From: Peteryoungia desertarenae
Lineage (GTDB): Bacteria; Pseudomonadota; Alphaproteobacteria; Rhizobiales; Rhizobiaceae
Direction: 5' to 3'
DNA: 64,000 nt
NCBI RefSeq assembly: GCF_005860795.2
Contig: NZ_CP058350.1
Span: 870,001 to 934,000 of the forward strand
Of the stretch, positions 53,066-63,215 are shown piece by piece; within the stretch, counting starts at the first letter, position 1, and each line of letters begins with the position of its first letter. The position numbers and the translations under genes were made by a program. The notes below the pieces were generated by a model, which saw nothing but the letters and a program-made list of their open reading frames with translations, did not search any database and had not been told where the DNA came from.

Positions 53066-54094
53066 ATGGGTTTCAAGATTGCAGTGGCAGGCGCAACCGG
53101 CAATGTCGGACGCGAAATGCTGAACATTCTGTCCGAGCGTGGCTTCCCCGCAAGCGAAGTCGTGGCTTTGGCCTCCGCACGGTCGCAAGGCACCGAAGTC
53201 TCTTTTGGAGACAAGGTGCTGAAGGTGCAGAACCTGGAGAACTATGATTTCTCCGACACCGATATCTGCCTGATGTCGGCTGGGGGGACGGTGTCACAAA
53301 AGTGGTCGCCTAAGATTGGTGCCCAGGGATGCGTCGTCATCGATAACTCGTCGGCCTGGCGCTATGATCAGGACGTTCCCCTGATCGTTCCGGAAGTGAA
53401 CCCGGACGCTGTTGTCGACTTCAAGAAGCGCAACATCATCGCCAACCCCAATTGCTCGACGGCACAATTGGTTGTGGCACTGAAGCCGCTGCACGACTTT
53501 GCAAAGATCAAGAGAGTTGTTGTCTCCACCTATCAGTCGGTCTCTGGAGCTGGCAAAGAAGGCATGGACGAGCTCTTTAGCCAGACACGCGCCGTCTTCG
53601 TTGCCGATCCGATCGAGGCCAAGAAGTTCACGAAGCGGATTGCCTTCAACGTGATACCGCACATCGACAGCTTCATGGAAGACGGATACACGAAGGAAGA
53701 GTGGAAGGTTCTGGCAGAGACCAAGAAGATGCTGGATCCGAAGATCAAGGTGACCTGCACCGCCGTGCGCGTTCCGGTTTTCATCGGTCACTCGGAATCC
53801 GTCAATATCGAATTTGAAAACGAGATCACCGCCGACCAAGCTCGCGACATTCTGCGCGAGGCGCCCGGCTGCCTCGTCATCGACAAACGCGAAAATGGTG
53901 GCTACGTCACCCCAGTCGAGTGTGCTGGCGAAGATGCGACCTATATTTCGCGCATTCGTGAGGACGCCACTGTCGAGAACGGGCTGAATATGTGGGTTGT
54001 GTCTGACAATCTGCGCAAGGGTGCTGCCCTGAACGCTATTCAGATCGCCGAGCTGCTTGTCAACCGCGGTCTTCTCAGCCCCAAGTCAGCCTAA
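53066..54094 (+). CDS. asd: Aspartate-semialdehyde dehydrogenase
   Basis: A 342-residue enzyme that reduces aspartyl phosphate to aspartate semialdehyde for lysine, threonine and methionine. The NADP motif is VAGATGNVGREML, the catalytic cysteine is C130 in ANPNCSTAQ, and the histidine is in VFIGHSESVN. It starts after AGAGAG and a long leader that holds hairpins. Confidence 0.96.
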   Translation: MGFKIAVAGATGNVGREMLNILSERGFPASEVVALASARSQGTEVSFGDKVLKVQNLENYDFSDTDICLMSAGGTVSQKWSPKIGAQGCVVIDNSSAWRYDQDVPLIVPEVNPDAVVDFKKRNIIANPNCSTAQLVVALKPLHDFAKIKRVVVSTYQSVSGAGKEGMDELFSQTRAVFVADPIEAKKFTKRIAFNVIPHIDSFMEDGYTKEEWKVLAETKKMLDPKIKVTCTAVRVPVFIGHSESVNIEFENEITADQARDILREAPGCLVIDKRENGGYVTPVECAGEDATYISRIREDATVENGLNMWVVSDNLRKGAALNAIQIAELLVNRGLLSPKSA

Positions 54095-54105
54095 AAAACC
54101 CGGCG

Positions 54106-54144
54106 CTGTGCGCTTTCGGTGATTAAGGGCACGGGAGCGCACAG
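54106..54144 (+). terminator. Hairpin downstream of asd
   Basis: Perfect 9-base arms CTGTGCGCT and AGCGCACAG around a 21-base loop, starting 11 bases after the asd stop. The tail TTCATCAAATTG is only weakly T-rich, so termination strength is uncertain. Confidence 0.5.
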
Positions 54145-54267
54145 TTCATCAAATTGTGAACGTGTTTCAGTCGTTCGGTGAGCGTGTCGCGCTTGGACGG
54201 CGTGACAGTTCCGCAATTCGCTGCCAATGTCGAAGAAATCAAACAAGTGCTAATCTAAGAGGTCCTT

Positions 54268-55089
54268 ATGAGACTTACCCTTGCCTTGTCGGCAGCTCTG
54301 ATATCCTTGACCGCGCTCACCATTGTTCCGACCACCGCTGCTGCAGTCGAATGCAGCAACACGTCTGCCGGATTTGATCAGTGGGCAGCTCGCTTCAAGC
54401 AGGAAGCGGTCGAACGCGGCGTCAACAAGAGGACGCTTGATCGGGTATTTTCCACCGTGTCCTATAGCAATAGCACAATCAAGGCGGACCGCGGTCAGCG
54501 TAGTTTCAGACTCTCCTTCGACGAATTCATGCAGAAGCGTGGTGGCCAGACGATTATCAATCGCGGCAAGACCATGAAGCAAAACAATGCTGCGCTTTTC
54601 TCACGATTGGAGAAGCGTTACGGCGTACCGGCTGGCCCGTTGATTGCAATCTGGGGCATGGAGACGGGCTTCGGTTCTTTTCTCGGAAAGGAACATACGC
54701 TTTCGGCAGTGGCAACACTTGCTTTCGATTGCCGCCGGAGTGAGTTTTTCACAGAACAGTTCTACGCCGCGTTGGAGCTGGTTGAGCGAGGCGATCTCGA
54801 CGTCAATGCCAAGGGAGCAGCGCACGGCGAGATTGGTCAGACGCAATTCCTGCCACGCAACGTGATCCTTTATGGCGTCGACGGCGATGGTGACGGACAT
54901 GTCGACATGGTTCGCTCGCGAGCGGACGCATTGGCGTCGACCGCGAACTTCCTTCGGGGTCACGGATGGCGACCGGGTGCTGGCTATCAGCCGGGCGAAC
55001 CGAATTTTGAGGCAATCAAGGGCTGGAATGCAGCCGGCGTTTATCAGCAGGCAATTGCTTACATAGCGGCAAGGATCGATGGCCAGTAA
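54268..55089 (+). CDS. Lytic murein transglycosylase (MltB/SLT_2 type)
   Basis: A 273-residue secreted transglycosylase that cleaves peptidoglycan. A signal peptide (to about residue 26, TAAAVE) precedes the SLT_2 domain; the catalytic Glu is E132 in IWGMETGFGSFLG, with conserved GEIGQTQFLPRNVI later. It lacks the C-terminal peptidoglycan-binding domain present in longer relatives. AGAGG lies seven bases before the ATG. Confidence 0.93.
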   Translation: MRLTLALSAALISLTALTIVPTTAAAVECSNTSAGFDQWAARFKQEAVERGVNKRTLDRVFSTVSYSNSTIKADRGQRSFRLSFDEFMQKRGGQTIINRGKTMKQNNAALFSRLEKRYGVPAGPLIAIWGMETGFGSFLGKEHTLSAVATLAFDCRRSEFFTEQFYAALELVERGDLDVNAKGAAHGEIGQTQFLPRNVILYGVDGDGDGHVDMVRSRADALASTANFLRGHGWRPGAGYQPGEPNFEAIKGWNAAGVYQQAIAYIAARIDGQ

Positions 55090-55148
55090 GGCGTCGTATC
55101 GTTCTTGGCTGAAGGTCTCTTCGTTCGATTAGGTCGAACAACGCGGCC

Positions 55149-55790
55149 TTAGCGCTGCATCAGCTCGAACTCGAGTGAATGCGGATTCATGATCCAGAGT
55201 TCGCCATTGCTGATGTCGAACCAGGTGCCGTGGACCTGTATCTTCCCCCTGCGCTCCAATTCGGCGACACAGGGAAAGGTCCGCAGATTGGCTATCGAGT
55301 TTCGAATTGATATGCGCTCAAGTGCCGTCTGACGGTCGGAAGGGCTGATGCTGGTGTCAGTCTGAACCTGCTCCGCGGCAGGGGCGACCAGTCCCATCCA
55401 CTTACCGATGAAATCTCCGGGCGACAGTGGTGCGGCGCTCTGATCAAGCGCGGCCCTGATCCCTCCGCAGCGACCATGTCCCATGACGATGATGTCCCTG
55501 ACCCGCAACGCCTGTACTGCAAATTCCAGGGCCGCGGATGTGGCATGGAATTGACCGTCCGGCTCATAGGGCGGAACCATATTCGCAACATTTCGAACGA
55601 CGAACAGTTCGCCCGGTCCTGCGTCGAATATCATTTCTGGGGCGACGCGGGAATCGCAGCAGGCAATCACCAGCGTCTGCGGCTTCTGCCCTTGCTCGGC
55701 AAGCATTCGATAACGGTCACGCGCGTCGTCATAACGACCACTCATAAAATTTCGATAACCGTCGATCAAATTTTCGGGAAGATGGAGCAT
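55149..55790 (-). CDS. Beta-class carbonic anhydrase
   Basis: A 213-residue zinc enzyme converting CO2 and bicarbonate. The zinc ligands are C45, H105 and C108 (ACCDSRV and MGHGRCGG) and the catalytic D46-R48 pair is present. It begins 79 bases after the pyridoxal kinase gene ends on the same strand and may be cotranscribed with it. Confidence 0.93.
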   Translation of the reverse strand: MLHLPENLIDGYRNFMSGRYDDARDRYRMLAEQGQKPQTLVIACCDSRVAPEMIFDAGPGELFVVRNVANMVPPYEPDGQFHATSAALEFAVQALRVRDIIVMGHGRCGGIRAALDQSAAPLSPGDFIGKWMGLVAPAAEQVQTDTSISPSDRQTALERISIRNSIANLRTFPCVAELERRGKIQVHGTWFDISNGELWIMNPHSLEFELMQR

Positions 55791-55869
55791 CCCACTCGCT
55801 TACAGCGCATCGAAGAGTCTGGCAACTGCGGAAGGTGGAGGTCAGAATCCAGACATCCAACTTTCTGCT

Positions 55870-56748
55870 TTAGGACCCGCCCGGGCGGTACGAAGGATGC
55901 ATGAGCCGACGTATTTGTACGAGTGCCATGGGTGTTGATAGGCTTGATGCATCGGTTGCCAAGGCAAGCTCATCACCGCCACGTTTTGCAGTCCTTGCGA
56001 GGATCTCGAAGACACTCGCCGTAGCAAGCTGCAAGGCGCGTTCTTCCTCCAGCCCTTCGAGAATGCGCGCTGTAAACAGAGCTGAAAGCAGGTCGCCAAG
56101 ACCGTTCGGCGGATTGTCAATCAAGCGGTGCTCGGCAAGCAAGGCCGAGCGCCCGCTCAGGAGCAGATTCCCTGTACCACCGGCCATCATGGGAATGGCC
56201 GACGTGACCAAAATGCGGCTTGGTCCCAAAGAGAGCGACGCGTCGATAATCGCCGCATTCGATTCAAGCGGTGCTCCTGCCAACCACTGGAGCTCATAGC
56301 GATTGGGTGTTGCTATCGAAGCGAGCGGCAAAAGCTCGTCACGGATTGCAGTGGCGGTCGCCTCCGGAACATAAAGGCCGCCAACATCGCCCATGACGGG
56401 ATCGCAAACATAGAGAAAATCGGGGTTTTTCTCCCGGAGTATGCGGATCAGTTTCGATACTGCTCTCGGTTGGTTCGAACTTCCAAAGTAGCCGGTTAGA
56501 ACTGCTTTGACCTCCCCAAGCCATGGGGCCCGGATGAGATCATCGACGGCGCGCTCAAAATCTGAATCGGCAAACGCAAGCCGCGTTGAAGCCCCGTGAC
56601 CGGGATGCCATGGTAAGATGACCGTCGGAAGTGCCCAGACTGGATAGCCAAGCGATTCGAGCGCAAAGACTGCAGCACGATTTCCGACTGCACCGCGAAC
56701 GACGTGGCTTGAAATGACGATGATACTCGGTCTGGATTTGTCTTGCAT
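55870..56748 (-). CDS. pdxY: Pyridoxal kinase PdxY
   Basis: A 292-residue kinase of the PdxK/PdxY branch of the ribokinase superfamily that phosphorylates pyridoxal in B6 salvage. The family start is IIVISSHVVRGAVGNRAAVFALE; VCDPVMGD and the catalytic GTGNLLLSG / NPPNGLGDLLSALFTARIL regions follow, with the final aspartate in the GLGDL block. It is divergent from the glutamate dehydrogenase gene across a 192-base region. Confidence 0.92.
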   Translation of the reverse strand: MQDKSRPSIIVISSHVVRGAVGNRAAVFALESLGYPVWALPTVILPWHPGHGASTRLAFADSDFERAVDDLIRAPWLGEVKAVLTGYFGSSNQPRAVSKLIRILREKNPDFLYVCDPVMGDVGGLYVPEATATAIRDELLPLASIATPNRYELQWLAGAPLESNAAIIDASLSLGPSRILVTSAIPMMAGGTGNLLLSGRSALLAEHRLIDNPPNGLGDLLSALFTARILEGLEEERALQLATASVFEILARTAKRGGDELALATDASSLSTPMALVQIRRLMHPSYRPGGS

Positions 56749-56773
56749 CTTTTGCGTTCCGGTCTACTTTTCA

Positions 56774-56852
56774 TCGATTTAGGTGCCAGACCCTGTCGAT
56801 CTGGCGGGTCTTTGCTGATTTTTTGTCTCTAAATCGACAGATTTGACGATTT
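56774..56852 (+). promoter_or_regulatory. Widely spaced inverted repeat in the pdxY-gdh promoter
   Basis: TCGATTTAG at 56774-56782 and CTAAATCGA at 56829-56837 are perfect 9-base inverted copies 46 bases apart; a third half site CGATTT is at 56847-56852. This is a candidate operator pair for the divergent genes. Confidence 0.45.
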
Positions 56853-56940
56853 TTCCTGACGAAAGCGGTTAATACACATTTTGGCAAAACATTTTCTCAT
56901 AGATGTGATGCCGATCAGATCAGGCTGGAGGATCACGCAA

Positions 56941-59900
56941 ATGGCCGGAACCCGCAAATCGAAACGCGAACAGCAGGTAGAGGAGGCCAGGCGCATCGGA
57001 TCAGCTTTGAAAAGCTCAGTGATTGATGCTGGTATCATCTTTGGACGGGCAAGCAATGATGATCTTGAGCGTTACACGCCGGAAATGCTGGCCCATGCGA
57101 CGCTGAGGGCCACGGAGGATCTTCAAGAATCAGGTCAGCCCTTCCCCCGAGTGCGAGTGGAAACCATTGCTGGCGTCACGCCGGATGATACGGCCGTCAG
57201 CGTTCTCTCCATTGTCGATGAGAACAAGCCTTTCCTTTATGACTCCGTCATGGGCGAGGTCACGAGCGCCTATCGCGACATCTATATGGCCGTACATCCG
57301 ATCCTGGCGCTGAGCGAGGGAAAAGTGATCGGCCACGCCACGCCTGAAACTGAAAGGGCCGGTCATGCCAAGGTTAGCTATATACAGCTCCATCTGGCCC
57401 CGCTGACAGAAGAACAATGTGACGCTCTGGTGACCCGGCTTCAGTTCGTGCTGCGACAAGTGGAGATGGCTGCCAGTGACTGGAAGCCAATGCTTTCACT
57501 GCTGGATTCGGCGGTTGCACAATTGGCCAATGCGCCCACTCAAAGGCGCGGGAGCGACAAGGACGAAGCCCTGGCATTTCTGCAATGGCTCCGGAACGAC
57601 AATTTCACCTTCCTCGGTATGCGGGAATACGTCTATTCCGGCGAAGGCGCCGCGGCTACTGTGGAGCGTGGCAAGGGCAGTGGCCTGGGAATACTCTCCG
57701 ATCCAGATGTCCTGGTGCTCCGCCAGGGGAAGAACCAGGTCACGACAACGCCGGAGATCCTGGCATTTCTCCAAGGGCCGGATTTCCTGATCGTCACCAA
57801 GGCCAACGTCAAATCGGTGGTGCATCGCCGCGCCTACATGGACTATGTCGGGATCAAGCGCTTCGACGAGAACGGCAAGGTGATCGGTGAACTGCGGATC
57901 GTCGGTCTCTTCACCTCCACCGCCTATACACGTTCGGTGAGCCAGATCCCGCTGTTGCGGGCCAAAGTGGCAAAAGTGATCGATCACTTCGATTTCGATC
58001 CCAAGAGTCATTCGGGCCGTATGCTGCAGAATACACTCGAAGGCTATCCGCGCGACGATCTATTCCAGATCGACATCGAACTGCTAGCCCGCTTTTGCGA
58101 GCAGATCAACGACCTGTCGGAGCGTCCCCGCGTCCGGGTTCTGCCACGCATCGATCAATTCGACCGTTTCGTTTCACTGATCGTCTATGTGCCGCGCGAA
58201 GACTACAATTCTCATGTGCGTGAAAAGATCGGAATCTTTTTCAAGACGGTCTATGACGGTCACGTCTCGGCCTATTATCCAGCCTTTCCGGAAGGCGGCG
58301 TTGCCCGTGTTCACATCATTATCGGGCGAGCAGGCGGCAAAACACCGCGGATCGCACAGGCTAAACTGGAGGAAGCCGTTCGCGAGATTACGGCCCGCTG
58401 GACAGATCGTTACACCTCGCTCGCGGGTCCAGGCGCGCCCGAACTGGATGTAAGTCAGGCATTTCAGGAAGCGTTTACACCTGAAGAAGCCGTTGCTGAC
58501 CTGCGTCACATCAAGGCCTGCCTCGAAGGACAACCCCTGTCTATCGCTTTCCGTCAGGTCGAGACAGAAAAGGGAAACACCCTTTTCCTCAAGATATTCC
58601 AGGCCGACCATCATCTCCCACTATCGAGACGTGTGCCTCTCCTTGAGAATCTAGGCTTTGGTGTCATCAGCGAACGCACCTTCGACATTGATACCCGCCT
58701 TGGCTCGGGAATCGAAAAGCTGATCGTCCTTCATGATATGGAACTGGAGATCAAGACTCCGCAGGATTTCGATCTCACCAAGCACGGACAACTCCTCGAA
58801 GAAGGCTTCCTGTCCACCTTCACAGGCCGTTTCGATAACGACTCCTTTAACAGGTTGATCCTGACTTCAGGTCTGAAGGCTAGGGAAGTCTCGGTTCTTC
58901 GAGCCTATGCCGCCTATCTGCGGCAAGCTGGCTTCGTCTATTCACCCAGCTACATTGCTGAAACATTGAGCAAACACGCCGCTATTGCGCGTGACCTATT
59001 TTCCCTGTTTCACCACCGCTTCGATCCAGATCTCGGCGAGAAAGTGAGAGCGCGCAGGACATTAGAAATCAAGGAGGCGCTCGAGCAGCAACTGGCAACC
59101 GTCCCGAGCCTTGATGAAGACCGCATTCTGCGGCGCTACATCAACACGATCGAAGGAACGCTTCGAACCAATTATTTCCAGAGGGAGGCCATAGAAAGCC
59201 CCCACCCCATGCTCGCTTTCAAATTTGACCCGCTCCAACTGGAAGGCCTGCCGGAACCTCGGCCTTTCCGGGAAATCTTCGTCTACGGTGTGGAAGTCGA
59301 GGGCGTGCATCTGCGCTTTGGCAAAGTTGCCCGAGGAGGGCTACGCTGGTCCGACCGAGCGCAGGATTATCGGACCGAGGTCTTGGGCCTTGTAAAAGCC
59401 CAACAGGTCAAGAACGCGGTCATTGTTCCAGTGGGCGCCAAGGGTGGCTTCCTACCCAAGCAATTGCCACCCCCGACCAACCGTGATGTCTGGTTTGCAG
59501 CCGGCAAAGAGGCTTACAAGACCTACATCCGGACGCTCCTTTCGATCACGGACAATATTGTCTCGAATGACATCGTGGCACCTGAGCAAACCGTCCGGTA
59601 CGATGTCGATGATCCCTATTTTGTAGTCGCCGCCGACAAGGGTACGGCAACTTTCTCCGATACGGCCAATGGTCTCGCCCAGGCGGAAGGTTTCTGGCTC
59701 GACGATGCCTTCGCTTCCGGTGGTTCGGCAGGCTACGACCACAAGAAGATGGGTATCACTGCAAGAGGCGCCTGGGAGGCGGTCAAACGCCACTTCCGAG
59801 AAATGGATATCGATATCCAGACAACGCCCTTCACCGTGGCCGGTGTCGGAGACATGTCGGGTGACGTCTTCGGCAACGGCATGTTGCTGTCAAAGAAGAT

Positions 59901-61728
59901 TCGCCTGATTGCCGCTTTTGATCACCGCGACATCTTCATCGATCCCAATCCAGACACGGCAACGTCTTTCGCCGAGCGGAAACGGATGTTCAACCTGCCG
60001 CGCTCGAGTTGGCAGGACTATGATCGCAACACCTTGTCCAAGGGCGGCATGATTATCTCTCGCTCTGAGAAATCGGTCACTCTGACACCAGAGGCAGCAG
60101 CGGCGATTGGTCTTGAAACACGAACCGCAACGCCCTTCGACATTATGTCCGCCATTCTGAAGGCACCGGTTGATCTTCTGTGGTTTGGCGGTATCGGAAC
60201 CTATATCCGAAGCCCCAACGAGACTGACGCGGAGGCGGGCGACCGCGCCAATGATCCCATTCGAATTGATTCGACGCAGGTCGGCGCGAAGGTCATTGGT
60301 GAAGGGGCCAATCTGGGTGTGACCCAGAAGGGTCGGATCGCCTATGCTCTGCAGGGCGGACGCATCAACTCGGATGCAATCGACAACTCTGCCGGCGTCA
60401 ATTCTTCTGACCTTGAGGTCAATATCAAGATCGCGCTCTCATCAGCGATGACCGATAACCGGCTGACGCGCGAAAAACGCAACAAGCTGCTTTCGGAGAT
60501 GACGGATCAAGTCGCAGAACTGGTCTTGCGCAACAACTACCTGCAATCTCTGGCAATTTCGCTTTCAGAGATGCGCGGCAGCGCCAATCGTGAGGAATTG
60601 AGCCGGCTCATGGATTATCTGGAAGGGCTCGGTCGGTTGAACCGCAAGGTCGAGACGCTCCCAGAAACGGCGGCGGTCGCAGAGCGTTATGCGTCTGGCA
60701 AGAGCCTTTCAAGACCGGAGATCGGCGTTCTGCTCTCCTATGCAAAGATCGTCTTGTTTGACCAATTGCTGGAGTCTGAACTACCCGACGATCCCTATTG
60801 TGAGAACATTCTGGCCACCTATTTCCCAGCGGGCATGCGCCGCGTTTTTGCGACAGATATCTCCAATCACCGTCTAAGACGGGAGATTGTTGCAACCGTT
60901 TTGGCCAATCATGCAATAAATCGGGGTGGCCCCGGCTTTGTTATATCAGTCAGCGATGCAACAGGTGCCGAGCCCGCTTCTGTTGTCAAAGCTGCCCTGA
61001 TCACCAGGGATGCATTGGGACTGGTCTCACTCTGGGACAAAATCGATAATCTGGACAACAAGATACCCGGCAAGACACAAAACCAGCTCTACAGTCTGGT
61101 TCGCGAAGTCTATGTCACGATGGCCCGCCGACTGGTCGAAACCGGACTTGCTGATGGCGCAATAGCGCAGGCAACCTCGCATCTGAAATCGGCAGCGCGC
61201 TCGGCCAACCAGGTCTTCGCGCATTCTCTTCCGCCAGCTCTGAAACAGCATTACGATCAGCAGATTGCCGATCTCATCCTGCAGGAAACGCCAGATGAGC
61301 TGGCGAACGAGATCATAGGGCTGCAAAGTCTGTTGCTTCTGCCTGAGGTGTTGCAGATTGCCGCCCGGACAAAAGTCAACCTGTCACGGGCAATGGAAGG
61401 CTTTTTCGCAGCCTCGGAAGTCTTCAAGATCGGTCGAATCATGGAATCAAGCAGCCGCCTGCAGCCGACGGATCACTATGACAGTCTGGCACTTGCGAGG
61501 AGCTTGGACCGTATCGGGGCCGCCCGACGCGAAATTGTTTGTGCGGCCCTATCCAACCATCCGGGCAGCAAGCAACCAATCCAGGTATGGATGACGGGTG
61601 ATCGGGTTCGCATTGAGCGCATTGGTGCAGAACTCGCAGCCTTGATCGACAGCGGCGATATGACCGTTTCCAAGGCCGCAGTTGCTGCAGGACTCCTGGG
61701 TGATCTTGCGCAAGACAGGGCGAGATGA
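56941..61728 (+). CDS. NAD-specific glutamate dehydrogenase, large (GDH180-type)
   Basis: A 1595-residue enzyme that deaminates glutamate to 2-oxoglutarate with NAD. The N-terminal ~650 residues hold regulatory (ACT-like) segments, and the catalytic part has VPVGAKGGFLPKQL, DKGTATFSDTANG and GVGDMSGDVFGNGMLLS; a long C-terminal helical region follows. Length fits the large rhizobial class. ATG 56941 follows GGAGG; an earlier TTG at 56881 is rejected. It links to 2-oxoglutarate from the sugar block upstream only by metabolism, not by operon. Confidence 0.95.
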   Translation: MAGTRKSKREQQVEEARRIGSALKSSVIDAGIIFGRASNDDLERYTPEMLAHATLRATEDLQESGQPFPRVRVETIAGVTPDDTAVSVLSIVDENKPFLYDSVMGEVTSAYRDIYMAVHPILALSEGKVIGHATPETERAGHAKVSYIQLHLAPLTEEQCDALVTRLQFVLRQVEMAASDWKPMLSLLDSAVAQLANAPTQRRGSDKDEALAFLQWLRNDNFTFLGMREYVYSGEGAAATVERGKGSGLGILSDPDVLVLRQGKNQVTTTPEILAFLQGPDFLIVTKANVKSVVHRRAYMDYVGIKRFDENGKVIGELRIVGLFTSTAYTRSVSQIPLLRAKVAKVIDHFDFDPKSHSGRMLQNTLEGYPRDDLFQIDIELLARFCEQINDLSERPRVRVLPRIDQFDRFVSLIVYVPREDYNSHVREKIGIFFKTVYDGHVSAYYPAFPEGGVARVHIIIGRAGGKTPRIAQAKLEEAVREITARWTDRYTSLAGPGAPELDVSQAFQEAFTPEEAVADLRHIKACLEGQPLSIAFRQVETEKGNTLFLKIFQADHHLPLSRRVPLLENLGFGVISERTFDIDTRLGSGIEKLIVLHDMELEIKTPQDFDLTKHGQLLEEGFLSTFTGRFDNDSFNRLILTSGLKAREVSVLRAYAAYLRQAGFVYSPSYIAETLSKHAAIARDLFSLFHHRFDPDLGEKVRARRTLEIKEALEQQLATVPSLDEDRILRRYINTIEGTLRTNYFQREAIESPHPMLAFKFDPLQLEGLPEPRPFREIFVYGVEVEGVHLRFGKVARGGLRWSDRAQDYRTEVLGLVKAQQVKNAVIVPVGAKGGFLPKQLPPPTNRDVWFAAGKEAYKTYIRTLLSITDNIVSNDIVAPEQTVRYDVDDPYFVVAADKGTATFSDTANGLAQAEGFWLDDAFASGGSAGYDHKKMGITARGAWEAVKRHFREMDIDIQTTPFTVAGVGDMSGDVFGNGMLLSKKIRLIAAFDHRDIFIDPNPDTATSFAERKRMFNLPRSSWQDYDRNTLSKGGMIISRSEKSVTLTPEAAAAIGLETRTATPFDIMSAILKAPVDLLWFGGIGTYIRSPNETDAEAGDRANDPIRIDSTQVGAKVIGEGANLGVTQKGRIAYALQGGRINSDAIDNSAGVNSSDLEVNIKIALSSAMTDNRLTREKRNKLLSEMTDQVAELVLRNNYLQSLAISLSEMRGSANREELSRLMDYLEGLGRLNRKVETLPETAAVAERYASGKSLSRPEIGVLLSYAKIVLFDQLLESELPDDPYCENILATYFPAGMRRVFATDISNHRLRREIVATVLANHAINRGGPGFVISVSDATGAEPASVVKAALITRDALGLVSLWDKIDNLDNKIPGKTQNQLYSLVREVYVTMARRLVETGLADGAIAQATSHLKSAARSANQVFAHSLPPALKQHYDQQIADLILQETPDELANEIIGLQSLLLLPEVLQIAARTKVNLSRAMEGFFAASEVFKIGRIMESSSRLQPTDHYDSLALARSLDRIGAARREIVCAALSNHPGSKQPIQVWMTGDRVRIERIGAELAALIDSGDMTVSKAAVAAGLLGDLAQDRAR

Positions 61729-61761
61729 CACTGTCCCTCGACACCAGTCGAGGGGACCAGA

Positions 61762-63159
61762 ATGGCCGACGTCATAGGCAGCGAAACGGTGAAGCATGGG
61801 CAGATCAACAAGGGCGTAGCCAGTTGGATGATGTTCGACTGGGCGGCGCAGCCCTTCTTCACCGTGGTGACGACCTTCATCTTCGGACCCTATTTTGTTA
61901 ACCGAATGACGAGTGATAGCGTCGCAGCCCAGACTGCCTGGAGCACGACGGCGACGATTGCCGGCATCATCATCGCAGTGCTTGCTCCGATCCTTGGGTC
62001 GATCGCAGACAAATCCGGATCGCGCAAACCCTGGATCGCCGCCTTTGCGGTGGTGAAAATCCTCAGCTTGTCACTGCTCTGGACAGCCGCACCCGGCGCG
62101 CCGGTGGTCTGGGTGGCGACGCTTTTCATTCTTGCCACAGTCGCGGCTGAGTTCTCGATCGTCTTCAACGATTCGATGATGCCCCGGCTGGTCAACAGTC
62201 AGGATGTCGGTCGAGTCTCCAACATAGCCTGGGGGTTAGGTTATCTCGGAGGAATGCTCGTGCTGATTTCGATCGTTCTGTTTGTCGCCGGAAGTCCGGA
62301 GACGGGCAAGACCATCCTCGGCATCGACCCGTTATTCGGCCTTGATCCTGAACAGGGCGAAGACGCCCGTATCACCGGCCCGATTTCTGCGCTCTGGTAC
62401 CTTGTCTTCATCTTGCCGATGTTCTTGTTCACCCCGGATGCAGCCAAGGGCAAGGCTCTGGGCGCGGCCGTCAGTTCTGGCCTTCGGGAAATCCGTAACA
62501 CCCTGGCGGAAGTAAAGACCCGTCCCTCGATTTTCCGCTTCCTGATTGCGCGCATGATCTACCAGGACGGGGTCAATGGCATTCTGATCCTCGGCGGTGT
62601 CTTTGCTGCCGCCATGTTCGGTTGGTCGACCATGGAAATGGGCATTTACGGGATCATCTTGAACATCGTCGCCATCTTCGGGTGCCTGATTGCGGGTCGG
62701 ATTGACCTGACGCTTGGATCGAAGACGGTCATCATCATCGGGCTGTTACTGCTGCTGACCGCGACACTTGGTATCGTCTCGACCGGATCCGACTACACGC
62801 TGTTCGGGCTGATGAGCCTTCCTATCGTGACGACGGAGGGGCTCTTCGCAACACCGGCAGAAAAAGCCTATATCGTCTATGGAGTGTTGATTGGACTCGC
62901 CTTCGGCCCGGTTCAGGCATCCTCACGCTCCTATCTGGCACGGAGCGTGTCGATTGACGAATCGGGACGCTACTTCGGCCTCTACGCCTTGTCGGGTCGC
63001 GCAACCAGTTTTCTCGCCACGCTCTCTTTCTCGGTATTGACGGCCTGGACCGCATCTCCGCAGATTGGCATGGCGAGCATGATCGTCTTTCTTGGCGGCG
63101 GGCTGTTGCTGCTCATTGGAACGCCTTATCCGGCAAAAGAGAAATCCGCCGCCTTATGA
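61762..63159 (+). CDS. MFS transporter, UMF1 type
   Basis: A 465-residue membrane protein with about twelve helices of the UMF1 (Atg22-like) branch of the MFS. The typical start is WMMFDWAAQPFFTVVTTFIFGPYF, and the motif GSIADKSGSRKPW is the first-loop signature. The substrate is unknown; yeast Atg22 exports amino acids from vacuoles, which is only a weak hint. It is 33 bases after the glutamate dehydrogenase gene and may be cotranscribed. Confidence 0.9.
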   Translation: MADVIGSETVKHGQINKGVASWMMFDWAAQPFFTVVTTFIFGPYFVNRMTSDSVAAQTAWSTTATIAGIIIAVLAPILGSIADKSGSRKPWIAAFAVVKILSLSLLWTAAPGAPVVWVATLFILATVAAEFSIVFNDSMMPRLVNSQDVGRVSNIAWGLGYLGGMLVLISIVLFVAGSPETGKTILGIDPLFGLDPEQGEDARITGPISALWYLVFILPMFLFTPDAAKGKALGAAVSSGLREIRNTLAEVKTRPSIFRFLIARMIYQDGVNGILILGGVFAAAMFGWSTMEMGIYGIILNIVAIFGCLIAGRIDLTLGSKTVIIIGLLLLLTATLGIVSTGSDYTLFGLMSLPIVTTEGLFATPAEKAYIVYGVLIGLAFGPVQASSRSYLARSVSIDESGRYFGLYALSGRATSFLATLSFSVLTAWTASPQIGMASMIVFLGGGLLLLIGTPYPAKEKSAAL

Positions 63160-63164
63160 ATAGG

Positions 63165-63193
63165 AAAAGGCGCGCCATTCGGGCACGCCTTTT
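63165..63193. terminator. Bidirectional terminator between the MFS gene and purH
   Basis: Arms AAAAGGCG and CGCCTTTT with a further GC pair inside. Both sides carry A/T tracts, so it can end both the plus-strand MFS transcript and the minus-strand purH transcript. Confidence 0.8.
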
Positions 63194-63215
63194 CGCTGGC
63201 TTCCTTCAGCAGGTA

